A stretch of DNA of 64,000 nucleotides from Caproiciproducens galactitolivorans (GTDB lineage: Bacteria; Bacillota; Clostridia; Oscillospirales; Acutalibacteraceae): the NCBI RefSeq assembly GCF_004768785.1, contig NZ_SRMQ01000002.1, forward strand, positions 186,001-250,000, in the 5' to 3' direction. This document shows positions 8,502 through 16,616 of the stretch, in pieces. The position numbers and the translations under genes were made by a program. Position 1 is the first letter of the stretch, and the number at the start of each line of letters is the position of its first letter. The notes beneath the pieces were generated by a model that ran no database searches, had not been told where the DNA came from, and saw only the letters and a list, made by a program, of their open reading frames with translations.

Positions 8502-9527
8502 CTATTCTACATTTCTTCCAAAGGCTTTTGCCGCGGCGCGGAGATGTTCCGCTGCCTTGTCGAACTGGTCCGGGGTCAGCGACTGCGCGCCGTCGGAAAG
8601 TGCCTTTGCCGGATTGTTGTGCACCTCGATAATCAGACCGTCCGCTCCGGCTGCAACCGCCGCAAGCGCGAGTGGCTCCACCAGCCATGCAATTCCGCCC
8701 GCGTGGCTTGGGTCGACCACAACAGGAAGATGGGAAAGCTTTTTCAGGATCGGGATGGCGGAAATATCCAGCGTGTTCCTTGTGTAGGTTTCATAGGTAC
8801 GGATGCCGCGTTCGCAGAGGATGACCTGTTCGTTGCCCCCGGCCAAAATGTATTCCGCACTCATTAAAAGCTCTTCAATCGTGCTGGACAGCCCCCGCTT
8901 TAAGAGAATGGGCGTTTTGACTTTCCCCAGTTCCTTCAGCAGATCAAAATTCTGCATATTCCGCGCGCCGACCTGAATAATATCCACGCCGTTTTCCAAA
9001 AACATGTCGATATGGTTGGCGCTCATGATTTCCGTAACGATCGGAAGGCCGGTTTCCTTTTTGGCTTCTTTTAAAAGTTCCAGCCCTTCGGCCTTCAGCC
9101 CCTGGAAGGCATAGGGGGAGGTTCTTGGCTTGAACGCGCCGCCGCGCAGGAACTGCGCGCCCGCAGCCTTGACCCGCCGGGCAATGTCACAGATCTGCTC
9201 CTTGCTTTCAACGGAACAGGGGCCGGCAATCAGCGCCAGCCCGCCCCCGCCGATCTTTTGCCCGTCGGGCAGGGTGATGACGGTGTCGTCCGGGTGGAAT
9301 TTGCGGTTGGATTTTTTGTAGGGCTCCTGTACCCGCTTAACGCTTTCTACAAAATCCTGTGCCGAAATATAGTCGATATCGATTGCCGATGTATCGCCGA
9401 TCAGCCCAAGAACCGTACTTTGCGTACCTACCCAGGTATTGACCTTTATGCTATACTCATTGGTAAGCGTATTTGTAAAATCTTTTACCTGCTCCGGCGT
9501 GCATCCTGGCTTTAATACAATAATCAT
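8502..9527 (-). CDS. aroF: 3-deoxy-7-phosphoheptulonate synthase (DAHP synthase, type I-beta)
   Basis: A 341-residue enzyme for the first committed step: condensation of phosphoenolpyruvate with erythrose-4-phosphate. Residues 1-70 are a ferredoxin-like regulatory domain (MIIVLKPGCTPEQVKDF), as in the Thermotoga and clostridial type I-beta enzymes that sense Tyr or Phe. The barrel domain follows with the signatures LIAGPCSVESKEQ and LRGGAFKPRTSPYAFQG. It is the first structural gene after the aromatic leader peptide and attenuator, so both enzyme feedback and transcript attenuation are likely. Confidence 0.97.
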   Translation of the reverse strand: MIIVLKPGCTPEQVKDFTNTLTNEYSIKVNTWVGTQSTVLGLIGDTSAIDIDYISAQDFVESVKRVQEPYKKSNRKFHPDDTVITLPDGQKIGGGGLALIAGPCSVESKEQICDIARRVKAAGAQFLRGGAFKPRTSPYAFQGLKAEGLELLKEAKKETGLPIVTEIMSANHIDMFLENGVDIIQVGARNMQNFDLLKELGKVKTPILLKRGLSSTIEELLMSAEYILAGGNEQVILCERGIRTYETYTRNTLDISAIPILKKLSHLPVVVDPSHAGGIAWLVEPLALAAVAAGADGLIIEVHNNPAKALSDGAQSLTPDQFDKAAEHLRAAAKAFGRNVE

Positions 9528-9563
9528 ATTTTATTCCTCCTTGCAATTATATAGTGGAAAATG

Positions 9564-9597
9564 ATAAAAAAAGAGCGGAGCTGCTGTCAGCTCCGCT
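9564..9597 (-). terminator. Attenuator terminator in the aroF leader
   Basis: On the minus strand a stem of 10 perfect pairs (AGCGGAGCTG against CAGCTCCGCT, positions 9574-9597) with an ACAG loop is followed by CTTTTTTTAT. It lies 25 bases after the leader-peptide stop codon and about 37 bases before the aroF start, so it interrupts the path from the only clear promoter to the operon. This position is what a transcription attenuator requires. Confidence 0.9.
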
Positions 9598-9622
9598 AAA
9601 ATATAAGCCTGTCGGGGTAAGG

Positions 9623-9742
9623 CTATATACCTTCGCACAAAAGCTCACAGTCCGTTTTTAGGCATGCACAAAAATCCCACGCCATAAAATAGCGGGGATA
9701 ACCGTAAGCTATAAATCGTTTTGTGCTTGTCGCAGAACGCAT
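9623..9742 (-). CDS. Aromatic-rich leader peptide of the aro operon
   Basis: A 39-codon ORF between promoter and terminator. AAAGGAG lies 7 bases before the ATG. The peptide starts MRSATSTKRFIAYGYPRYFM, and residues 10-24 contain seven aromatic residues: Phe10, Tyr13, Tyr15, Tyr18, Phe19, Trp22 and Phe24. The C-terminal part has four cysteines (25, 27, 32, 36) and ends CEGI before TAG. This composition with a terminator downstream is the hallmark of ribosome-mediated attenuation, in which scarcity of charged Phe, Tyr or Trp tRNA stalls the ribosome and prevents the terminator. A CCCCGCT segment at codons 16-18 can pair with most of the terminator's 5-prime arm, a possible antiterminator. Composition and order are seen; the mechanism is inferred. 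Confidence 0.85.
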   Translation of the reverse strand: MRSATSTKRFIAYGYPRYFMAWDFCACLKTDCELLCEGI

Positions 9743-9772
9743 TGTGAAGCTCCTTTGTAATTCTTGCTATGT

Positions 9773-9801
9773 ATCATAATACAGATTGCATGGGCTGTCA
9801 A
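9773..9801 (-). promoter_or_regulatory. Sigma-A promoter of the aro operon leader
   Basis: On the minus strand a perfect TTGACA (9796-9801) and TATGAT (9773-9778) are separated by exactly 17 bases. Transcription should begin about 25 bases before the leader-peptide start codon. Confidence 0.9.
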
Positions 9802-9876
9802 GGGAAAATAGAAAATATCGATTTTTCTCGAAAAGTGAATATTGTTCAAAGTTGTACGAAAAATAGATTTACATGA

Positions 9877-9905
9877 TTGATTTTATGGTGCATTTTTGAT
9901 ACAAT
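9877..9905 (+). promoter_or_regulatory. Candidate sigma-A promoter of the diguanylate cyclase gene
   Basis: TTGATT and TACAAT with a 17-base spacer lie about 55 bases before the PAS-GGDEF start codon. It is divergent from the aro promoter, with about 75 bases between the -35 boxes. Confidence 0.7.
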
Positions 9906-9961
9906 ATTAGACACTAAGGCGGATGTGTCATAACTATTTGTAGACGAAAGAGGGGGTGCCA

Positions 9962-11296
9962 ATGCCGAAAAAATCAGCAGGAGAATTCGACCTAAGAAAA
10001 ATTATTAATTCTCTGGGCGCGGGAATTCTATGTTGTAAGAATGACGATGCACTTACAATCGTTTATGCAAGCAGCCCCTTTTATGAAATGCTTGGATATC
10101 GAGAAGGTGAAATAACGGCGTTAAACGGACAGGAACCGAACCGCGTGTTAAGCGCGGATCAGCACTACGACCGTCAAGATTTTGTGCGGAACCTTTCAAG
10201 GGATGGCAATGCGCTAGTCGAGCTGAAACTTATTAAAAAGAATGGGCATCACATCTGGGTAAACTGCAGTTTGCGCCTTTTAGTTGAAGAAGATGGTTCG
10301 GAATTGTTGTGCGGCGTTATACAAGATATAACGGTCAAAAGAAGGCTGCTCAATAAAGAGCGCGAGCAATTCGAAATTATCCGTAAAGCGAAACGGGAGC
10401 TTGCCGCGAGCGAGGAACGCTACCGCATTATTATGGAGCAGGCGGCGGATCCGATTATGGACTACAATTTTAAGACGCAGGAGATTTATTATTCCCACCC
10501 TTTTCGGGACAGGTTCGGTACCGGATTTAGCACGGATGGCTTGCTGGACAGCCTGTGCCATTCCAATATCGTTTTCGAGGAGGACAGGCAAAGGCTGGTA
10601 GACGATATGTACCGCTTTATGCATGGGGAGAAGCAGAAAAACCCCGATTACCGGTTTATGGATGTGCACGGGAATTACCGGTGGTACCGGGTTCGAAGTA
10701 CAATCATTCGCGACGAAAAGGGCGAGCTTTCCAGAATGATTGTGTTCTTTATCGATATTGACAGCCAGAAAAGGGAAAATCTACGCCTGAAGGAAAGGGC
10801 GGAGCGTGATTTGCTCAGCGGGCTGTACAACCATGTGACCACGTCCCGGCTGATTGACGAAGCAATTTGTGGAAGCGGTGGGGAAGACCAGCATGCGCTG
10901 TTCCTGATTGATATTGATAATTTTAAGGATATAAACGACCATCTGGGGCATCTGCTTGGCGACGAAGTGATTGAAGAGGTGTCCGCCAAACTGAAAAGCC
11001 AGTTCCGCGGGGACGATATTATCGGCCGGATTGGCGGCGATGAATTCGTTGTATTCCTTAAAAACATATCGACCATGGATATCAAACGGAAAGCAGAGCT
11101 TTTGCAGAGGGTATTCCGCAGTATCCGTTCGGAACGGAATGCGAAATTCCAGATTTCCGGGAGCATCGGCGTTTCGATTTATCCGAAGGATGGAAGGGAT
11201 TACCACGAACTGTTTCAAAAGGCCGACGCTGCTATGTATGCGGTAAAGCACAACGGGAAAAATTCCTGTTGCACCTATTCGGATATTGAGCAGTAA
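9962..11296 (+). CDS. Diguanylate cyclase with two PAS domains and GGDEF domain
   Basis: A 444-residue, probably cytoplasmic protein with no transmembrane segment. Residues about 15-130 and 140-270 are PAS/PAC sensor modules (NDDALTIVYASSPFYEMLGY; then YRIIMEQAADPIMDY and a PDYRFMDVHGNYRWYRVR PAC part). The C-terminal third is a GGDEF domain: DLLSGLYNH, FLIDIDNFKDINDHLGH and an intact GGDEF. RGDD five residues before GGDEF is an RxxD product-inhibition site, so an active enzyme making c-di-GMP is expected. There is no EAL or HD-GYP domain. AGGGGGTG precedes the ATG; a GTG six bases earlier is an alternative. The signal sensed by PAS is unknown. c-di-GMP riboswitches before the pilus genes at 60 kb are plausible targets. 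Confidence 0.92.
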   Translation: MPKKSAGEFDLRKIINSLGAGILCCKNDDALTIVYASSPFYEMLGYREGEITALNGQEPNRVLSADQHYDRQDFVRNLSRDGNALVELKLIKKNGHHIWVNCSLRLLVEEDGSELLCGVIQDITVKRRLLNKEREQFEIIRKAKRELAASEERYRIIMEQAADPIMDYNFKTQEIYYSHPFRDRFGTGFSTDGLLDSLCHSNIVFEEDRQRLVDDMYRFMHGEKQKNPDYRFMDVHGNYRWYRVRSTIIRDEKGELSRMIVFFIDIDSQKRENLRLKERAERDLLSGLYNHVTTSRLIDEAICGSGGEDQHALFLIDIDNFKDINDHLGHLLGDEVIEEVSAKLKSQFRGDDIIGRIGGDEFVVFLKNISTMDIKRKAELLQRVFRSIRSERNAKFQISGSIGVSIYPKDGRDYHELFQKADAAMYAVKHNGKNSCCTYSDIEQ

Positions 11297-11309
11297 GCCA
11301 AAATGGATT

Positions 11310-11342
11310 CCCGCTTATTCGGAAGGAGTAAGCGGGTTTTTT
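11310..11342. terminator. Intrinsic terminator between convergent genes
   Basis: CCCGCTTA pairs with TAAGCGGG across an 11-base loop, followed by TTTTTT on the plus strand. It ends the diguanylate cyclase transcript and overlaps the stop codon of the convergent aroE-aroK gene. Confidence 0.85.
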
Positions 11343-12673
11343 AATAACCGGAGGATTTGTTCCGCAACTTCATCGGCGGGCGCGTCCGCCGGAATTTTTA
11401 TGTCTGCGGCCGCACGGTACCGCTCGAAACGTTCCCGGTAAAGCCGGCACATTTTTTCTTCAGGCTCCGGTCCGGAAAGCAGCGGGCGCGTTAGGTCGCC
11501 CGCAAGCCGCTCCCGAATGCGTTCCAGGGAAGCGTCCAGAAAAAGGACGACGCCGTTCCGCTTTAATTCTTCTGTGTTTTCCGGGTCCAACAGCGCGCCG
11601 CCGCCGGTTGCGATGACCAGCCCGCTTTTCTGCCCAAGCCCCTTTGCGGCTTCCCGTTCAAGCTTTCGAAACTCCGCTTCGCCTTTCGAAGCGAATAACT
11701 CCGAAATGCAAACGCCCTGTTCCTGTTCGATATATTGATCCATATCGACAAAGGTTCGCCCGGATTTCCGCGCAAGGAGATTTCCAACTGTGGTCTTGCC
11801 GCTGCCCATAAAGCCACAGAGGACAAGGTTGCCGAATGTCTTTTTCATTTCAAAGACAGCGTCCGCACACAGCGTTTCGATATCTTCATTCCGAAACTTT
11901 GCGCCATACCAGATTTCCTGCGCGGCGGCGGCTTGCCAGACCAGCATGCTGATTCCGCCGATGGCGCGCACGCCGTTTTTGCGCGCGGTTCTTAAAAGCA
12001 GGGTTTCATTTGGGTTGTAAACCGCGTCAAAAACGCAGGCTGCATTTCGAATGATTTCTTCCGAAACCGGGCGCGCTTCCGTGTTGGGATACATACCGAC
12101 TGGTGTGGCGTTCGCAAGCAAATCCATTTCTCCGCGAATTTCGTCCAACAGGCAGAAATCGGCCTTTGCGTTTTTTACCTTGCTTTGGATATCGGCACAA
12201 AGCTGCCGTGCGGATTCGATTCCGTGCGGGCGCACGGCGATCGTTACGGTTCCGCCGCACATTGCTGCTTCAAACGCCATTACGCGCCCGGCACCGCCTG
12301 CGCCGAGAATTACGGTACGCCCGTCCAGCTTTGCGCCTCCGGCTTCAAGCGCTTTGCAAAATCCCGTTCCGTCGGTTGTAAAGCCGGTAAGGTGGCCGTT
12401 CCGGTTTTGCACGGTATTTACCGAATGGTAAAATACGGATTTCGAATCCAGTCCGTCCAGCAGCGGAATAATTGCTTGCTTGTGGGGAATGGTTATGTTG
12501 AAGCCGCGAAGGCTGCGCAACGTATCCATCCGTTTAGCAAGGTTCTCCGGCGGAATATCCAGAATGCCGTATTCGGCCTGTATTGAGTTTAGAGAAAAAA
12601 GGCGGGCGTGAATAAATGGCGACATTGTGTGGGCAATTGGATGGCCGATGACAGCATAGGTGTTTTCAAGCAT
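11315..12673 (-). CDS. Fused shikimate dehydrogenase and shikimate kinase
   Basis: A 452-residue bifunctional protein covering two consecutive steps: 3-dehydroshikimate to shikimate, then to shikimate-3-phosphate. Residues 1-275 are AroE, with AHTMSP for substrate binding, catalytic Lys65 in NITIPHK, Asp101 in TTDGTGF and the NADP-binding GAGGAGR. Residues 281-452 are AroK, with the Walker A GFMGSGKTT at 287-295, the shikimate-binding DMDQYIE and FRKLE, and the GGGALL Walker B-like loop. Both halves look complete. The order AroE-AroK is unusual, as the two are normally separate genes. It is outside the aro operon and separated from it by the diguanylate cyclase gene. A frame error joining two genes is unlikely because the linker is continuous coding sequence. 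Confidence 0.93.
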   Translation of the reverse strand: MLENTYAVIGHPIAHTMSPFIHARLFSLNSIQAEYGILDIPPENLAKRMDTLRSLRGFNITIPHKQAIIPLLDGLDSKSVFYHSVNTVQNRNGHLTGFTTDGTGFCKALEAGGAKLDGRTVILGAGGAGRVMAFEAAMCGGTVTIAVRPHGIESARQLCADIQSKVKNAKADFCLLDEIRGEMDLLANATPVGMYPNTEARPVSEEIIRNAACVFDAVYNPNETLLLRTARKNGVRAIGGISMLVWQAAAAQEIWYGAKFRNEDIETLCADAVFEMKKTFGNLVLCGFMGSGKTTVGNLLARKSGRTFVDMDQYIEQEQGVCISELFASKGEAEFRKLEREAAKGLGQKSGLVIATGGGALLDPENTEELKRNGVVLFLDASLERIRERLAGDLTRPLLSGPEPEEKMCRLYRERFERYRAAADIKIPADAPADEVAEQILRLLKNPLTPSE

Positions 12674-12717
12674 TTTCTAGTTCCCCTCATTTTCAAAATA
12701 AAAAATCTGGAAATATA

Positions 12718-12746
12718 TTGACAAAGTCATAGTTTGCTAATAATAT
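12718..12746 (+). promoter_or_regulatory. Sigma-A promoter of acpP
   Basis: TTGACA and TAATAT with a 17-base spacer. The predicted leader of about 140 bases before acpP contains no clear ORF or terminator. Confidence 0.8.
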
Positions 12747-12895
12747 GTGGTTAGAGAATTCGTGACCGGAGCGATTTCATGGCTTTTTCTGTGGAAATTG
12801 TAGCACATATGAAAGAGTGTTGTCCACAATGCCACAATAAATGATACGTTATCCGCGAGCCGATAATTCAAAATGCCAGAAAAGGAGGGTGAAAC

Positions 12896-13123
12896 ATGGT
12901 ATTCGAGAAGGTAAAGGCGATTCTCAGCGAACAATTCGACGTGGAGGAGGATACAATTACTCCCGATACGAGCATTGCTGACGATTTAGGCGCCGATTCC
13001 TTGGATGTCGTTGACCTTTTAATGTCAATTGAAGACGAGTTCGAAATTGAAGTTCCTGATGAAGAGATCGATAACATTAAAACTGTCGGCGAACTCGTAA
13101 AGTACATTGAAGACAATGTTTGA
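12896..13123 (+). CDS. acpP: Acyl carrier protein
   Basis: A 75-residue acidic protein that carries growing acyl chains in fatty acid synthesis on a phosphopantetheine arm. The attachment serine lies in the signature DDLGADSLDVVDLLM, and the helix EVPDEEIDNIKTVGELV is standard. AGGAGGGTG precedes the ATG. Unlike in Bacillus it does not sit next to plsX, fabD, fabG or rnc; it stands alone between its own promoter and terminator. Confidence 0.97.
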   Translation: MVFEKVKAILSEQFDVEEDTITPDTSIADDLGADSLDVVDLLMSIEDEFEIEVPDEEIDNIKTVGELVKYIEDNV

Positions 13124-13137
13124 TTTGCATTTTTTTC

Positions 13138-13172
13138 AAATCCGCTGTGCCTAAGCATGGCGGATTTTTTAT
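13138..13172 (+). terminator. Intrinsic terminator of acpP
   Basis: AAATCCGC pairs with GCGGATTT around a 14-base loop and is followed by a run of T. Confidence 0.85.
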
Positions 13173-13275
13173 TGTTCTGCGTTCGGTAAAACGGAGCTTG
13201 CCCGCATGGGAAGTACCCGCGGAATAGCCAGGGGGAATCTTGCGACTGCTTTTCTGCGTTTTCTGGCATTTTTAC

Positions 13276-13304
13276 TTGAAAAAGGACTTTCTTTCCTTTA
13301 TAAT
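13276..13304 (+). promoter_or_regulatory. Sigma-A promoter of the decarboxylase beta/gamma operon
   Basis: TTGAAA and a perfect TATAAT are separated by 17 bases, about 50 bases before the TTG start of the beta subunit. Confidence 0.8.
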
Positions 13305-13356
13305 ATATGAATAGTTTGTTAAGAAAAAAGATGATTATAAAAGGGGCGTAAAATCG

Positions 13357-14496
13357 TTGAGTGAATTCAGCTTTTTAACCGACGGCGTGATGTACATGCT
13401 GGCAAACCCCAAAATGCTGGCAATGTGGCTGATCGGCGGCCTTTTGATCTGGCTTGCCATTAAAAAGGACTTTGAGCCGGCTCTGCTCCTGCCGATGGGA
13501 TTCGGCGCGATACTGGTCAATCTGCCGCTTCCCGGCGTGGTCGGGGAAAACGGAATTGTACAGTGGCTTTTCCAGAAGGGGATTGCCTCCTCCGAAGCGT
13601 TTCCGCTGATCCTTTTTGTCGGCATCGGCGCGATGATCGATTTCGGCCCGCTGCTTTCCAACCCCCGGATGCTCCTGTTCGGCGGCGCGGCGCAGTTCGG
13701 TATTTTTTTGACGGTTGTGCTTGCCGTCCTGCTGGGATTCCCGCTGAAGGACGCAATGAGCGCCGGCGTGATCGGTGCGGCGGACGGCCCGACGTCCATC
13801 CTTGTTTCCCAGGTGCTGAAAAGCGGATACATGGGCGCGATAGCGGTTGCCGCCTATTCCTATATGGCCTTGGTTCCGATTATCCAGCCGGCTGCAATCC
13901 GGCTTGTCACAACCAAGCGTGAACGCATGATCCGCATGCCGTACAATCCAAAAGCGGTTTCCAAAACAACGAAAATCCTGTTCCCCATCATTGTTACGCT
14001 GGTTGCGGGGATGATCGCACCGGATTCGGTTTCCTTGGTCGGCTTTTTAATGTTCGGAAATCTTATCCGCGAGTGTGGCAAGCTGGAAAGCCTGTCCCAG
14101 ACGGCGCAGGGCCCGCTTGCAAACCTGATCACCATCTTTTTGGGAATCACCATTGCGTTTCAGATGCAGGCGGACAAGTTCCTCACGGTTGGAACCCTGA
14201 TGGTAATGGCGCTGGGTCTTTTTGCATTCGTGTTCGATACCATCGGCGGCGTTGTCTTTGCGAAAATCCTGAACCTGTTCCTCCCTGCGGATAAGAAAAT
14301 CAACCCGATGATCGGCGGCGCCGGAATTTCTGCTTTCCCCATGTCCGCAAGGGTGATCCAGAAAATGGCTCTGAAAGAGGATAACCAGAATCACCTTCTG
14401 ATGCATGCGGTCGGCGCGAATGTTGCGGGACAGATCGGCTCCGTTGTTGCGGGAGGAATTATCCTTTCTCTTGCAAGAAAGTGGGGGATGATGTAA
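13357..14496 (+). CDS. Sodium ion-translocating decarboxylase, beta subunit
   Basis: A 379-residue membrane protein of the OadB/MmdB/GcdB family, which couples decarboxylation of a biotin-bound carboxyl group to Na+ export. Evidence is about nine hydrophobic segments, the motif GAADGPTSILVSQVL with the conserved Asp, and the C-terminal NPMIGGAGISAFPMSARV. The start is TTG, preceded by AAGGGGCG; no ATG fits as well. The substrate depends on the alpha subunit (oxaloacetate, methylmalonyl-CoA or glutaconyl-CoA), which is not in this window. The gamma subunit gene begins immediately after its stop codon. Confidence 0.92.
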   Translation: MSEFSFLTDGVMYMLANPKMLAMWLIGGLLIWLAIKKDFEPALLLPMGFGAILVNLPLPGVVGENGIVQWLFQKGIASSEAFPLILFVGIGAMIDFGPLLSNPRMLLFGGAAQFGIFLTVVLAVLLGFPLKDAMSAGVIGAADGPTSILVSQVLKSGYMGAIAVAAYSYMALVPIIQPAAIRLVTTKRERMIRMPYNPKAVSKTTKILFPIIVTLVAGMIAPDSVSLVGFLMFGNLIRECGKLESLSQTAQGPLANLITIFLGITIAFQMQADKFLTVGTLMVMALGLFAFVFDTIGGVVFAKILNLFLPADKKINPMIGGAGISAFPMSARVIQKMALKEDNQNHLLMHAVGANVAGQIGSVVAGGIILSLARKWGMM

Positions 14497-14682
14497 ATGC
14501 TGAATTTCAATTTGCTTACGGTTGCGTTTACCAGCTTGCTGGGAAATGTTACAAATGAGGATATAGGGAAATCCTTTCGCCTGATGGGTTTGGGAATGCT
14601 TGGCATTTTTATCGTTATGCTTCTCATCTATCTGGTAACCATTATTTTGAATAATACGACAAAAGAAAAGAACGACGAATGA
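14497..14682 (+). CDS. Sodium pump decarboxylase gamma subunit (OadG family)
   Basis: A 61-residue protein with one transmembrane helix near residues 30-50 (GLGMLGIFIVMLLIYLVTII) and a charged C-terminus. This is the standard form of the small subunit that anchors the carboxyltransferase to the beta subunit. The ATG directly follows the beta stop codon, so the two are surely coupled. The family is too short and variable for further assignment. Confidence 0.85.
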   Translation: MLNFNLLTVAFTSLLGNVTNEDIGKSFRLMGLGMLGIFIVMLLIYLVTIILNNTTKEKNDE

Positions 14683-14717
14683 TAACGGCGTGTGAGATAT
14701 AGAGAGGTAGTTTTGTT

Positions 14718-16154
14718 ATGGCCGAACAGAAAAAAATGGTAGAGGCGATTACTCCCATGGAGGAGGACTTCGCCAAATGGTATACGGATATTGTAAAAAA
14801 AGCCGAGCTGATGGATTACACCAGCGTGCGCGGCTGCATGGTCATCGAGCCGTACGGCTGGGCAATTTGGGAAAATATCCAGCATATTCTGGATCAACGT
14901 TTCAAGGAACTGGGTCATGAGAATGTCTCCATGCCGATGTTTATTCCGGAAAGCCTTCTGAACAAGGAAAAGGAGCATGTGGAAGGTTTTGCGCCGGAGG
15001 TTGCGTGGATTACAATGGGTGGCAATGAAAAGCTGCAGGAAAGACTGTGCGTGCGCCCCACCTCCGAAACCCTGTTCTGTGACCATTACGCGAAGGTCAT
15101 CCACTCCTGGCGCGATTTGCCGAAGCTCTACAATCAGTGGTGCTCGGTTGTACGCTGGGAAAAAACAACGCGCCCGTTCCTGCGTTCGGTGGAGTTCCAC
15201 TGGCAGGAAGGCCACACGATGCACGAAACCGCCCAAGAGGCGGAGGAGGAAACCCAGCGGATGCTCGGGGTATATGCCGATTTTTGCGAAAACGAGCTGG
15301 GCATACCGGTAATCAAGGGCCGCAAGACCGATAAGGAGAAATTTTCCGGCGCCGTTGCGACATATACAATCGAAGCGATGATGCACGACGGCAAGGCCTT
15401 ACAGTCCGGAACCAGCCATTATTTCGGCGACGGCTTTGCAAAGGCATTCAACGTTACCTTCCAGGGCAGGGACAATTCCATCTGCCATCCGTTCCAGACC
15501 TCCTGGGGCATGAGCACCCGCATTATCGGCGGGATCATTATGACGCACGGGGACAACGATGGGCTGGTGCTTCCGCCTGCTGTCGCGCCGATACAGGTCA
15601 TCATCGTGCCGGTCGCCCAGCATAAGCCGGGTGTGCTTGACAAGGCACAGGAACTGCGCAAGCGGTTGAAAAAGGCGTTCCGCGTGCGCGTGGACGATTC
15701 CGATCAGTCGCCGGGCTGGAAATTTGCCCAGTATGAAATGAAGGGCGTTCCGCTTCGCTTAGAAATCGGACCGAAGGATATTGAAAAGAACCAGTGCGTT
15801 CTGGTTCGCCGCCATGACCGGCAGAAGATTTTTGTGCCGCTTGACCAGCTGGAGCAGGCTGTGGCCGAACAGCTTGAGCAAGTGCGCAAGGGAATGTATG
15901 AAAAGGCGCTCGCCCGCCGCGAGAGCATGACCTATTCCGCGAAAACGCTTGAAGAGTTCAAGAAAATTGCGGACAGCAAACCGGGCTTTGTCAAAGCGAT
16001 GTGGTGCGGCGATTTAGCCTGTGAAGAAAAGCTGAAGGAAGTTGCGGGCGTTTCTTCTCGCTGCATGCCGTTTGAACAGGAGCATATCGGCGATACCTGC
16101 GTTTGCTGCGGAAAACCCGCAAAGACCATGGTTTACTGGGGCAAAGCATATTAA
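14718..16154 (+). CDS. proS: Prolyl-tRNA synthetase (archaeal/eukaryotic-like, ProRS type 3)
   Basis: A 478-residue class II synthetase charging tRNA-Pro. It lacks the large editing insertion of the long bacterial form. Motif 2 is seen in [19 protein letters not shown], the anticodon-binding domain begins near residue 290 ([14 protein letters not shown]), and the C-terminal extension carries zinc-ligand cysteines (CGDLACEE, then CVCCGK) and ends with the family-typical Tyr. AGAGAGGTAG precedes the ATG. It lies 35 bases after the decarboxylase gamma gene and may share its transcript. Confidence 0.96.
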   Translation: MAEQKKMVEAITPMEEDFAKWYTDIVKKAELMDYTSVRGCMVIEPYGWAIWENIQHILDQRFKELGHENVSMPMFIPESLLNKEKEHVEGFAPEVAWITMGGNEKLQERLCVRPTSETLFCDHYAKVIHSWRDLPKLYNQWCSVVRWEKTTRPFLRSVEFHWQEGHTMHETAQEAEEETQRMLGVYADFCENELGIPVIKGRKTDKEKFSGAVATYTIEAMMHDGKALQSGTSHYFGDGFAKAFNVTFQGRDNSICHPFQTSWGMSTRIIGGIIMTHGDNDGLVLPPAVAPIQVIIVPVAQHKPGVLDKAQELRKRLKKAFRVRVDDSDQSPGWKFAQYEMKGVPLRLEIGPKDIEKNQCVLVRRHDRQKIFVPLDQLEQAVAEQLEQVRKGMYEKALARRESMTYSAKTLEEFKKIADSKPGFVKAMWCGDLACEEKLKEVAGVSSRCMPFEQEHIGDTCVCCGKPAKTMVYWGKAY

Positions 16155-16168
16155 ATTTCAGATAGATC

Positions 16169-16197
16169 AAAAGGCCGGACGTCATCCGGCCTTTTTT
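16169..16197 (+). terminator. Intrinsic terminator of proS
   Basis: AAAAGGCCGGA pairs with TCCGGCCTTTT around a short loop with a T run. It ends the beta-gamma-proS transcript. Confidence 0.9.
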
Positions 16198-16209
16198 CTA
16201 AGTTTATAA

Positions 16210-16416
16210 ATGGTATGTAACCTTTTTTCCCTCTCTTATCTTCAGTATCTGATCAGTCAGCTTAGCTGTCCGAAAGAGAATGAATTCACTCTGCAGGGCG
16301 AAAACATCAATGGGCATATAGCTCAGGTAGTGGTGCCGGATTTTAAGAAATGCCGTTCTGAAATTTTACAATTTATTTATAATATGCGCGAACCATTCGT
16401 TATTTCAACGGATTAA
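16210..16416 (+). CDS. Hypothetical short ORF, possible gene remnant
   Basis: A 68-residue open frame between the proS terminator and the lipoprotein promoter. It has protein-like composition (NGHIAQVVVPDFKKCRSEIL) but no recognisable ribosome site, no signal peptide and no family I can name. It could be a decayed gene end or chance. The rest of the 16417-16525 gap is AT-rich and holds nothing further that I can support. Confidence 0.25.
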   Translation: MVCNLFSLSYLQYLISQLSCPKENEFTLQGENINGHIAQVVVPDFKKCRSEILQFIYNMREPFVISTD

Positions 16417-16525
16417 GCATAGCTTGTTGAATATCTTTGTGCAATTTGGAAAATAATGTAAAAGAATTTAGCGGAATAGTAACATTTTTCTTTCTTCCTT
16501 GTCATAACCATAACGGTTTTGTAAA

Positions 16526-16554
16526 TTGCATTTTCAAATCGGATGTGTTACCAT
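16526..16554 (+). promoter_or_regulatory. Candidate promoter of the lipoprotein gene
   Basis: TTGCAT and TACCAT with a 17-base spacer, about 60 bases before the start codon. The -10 is weak. Confidence 0.45.
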
Positions 16555-16616
16555 AAAAAAACGTTGGCAGAAGTATTATCAAAAAACTGGAAATTCTTCA
16601 TTAAGGAGTGAGAGAA

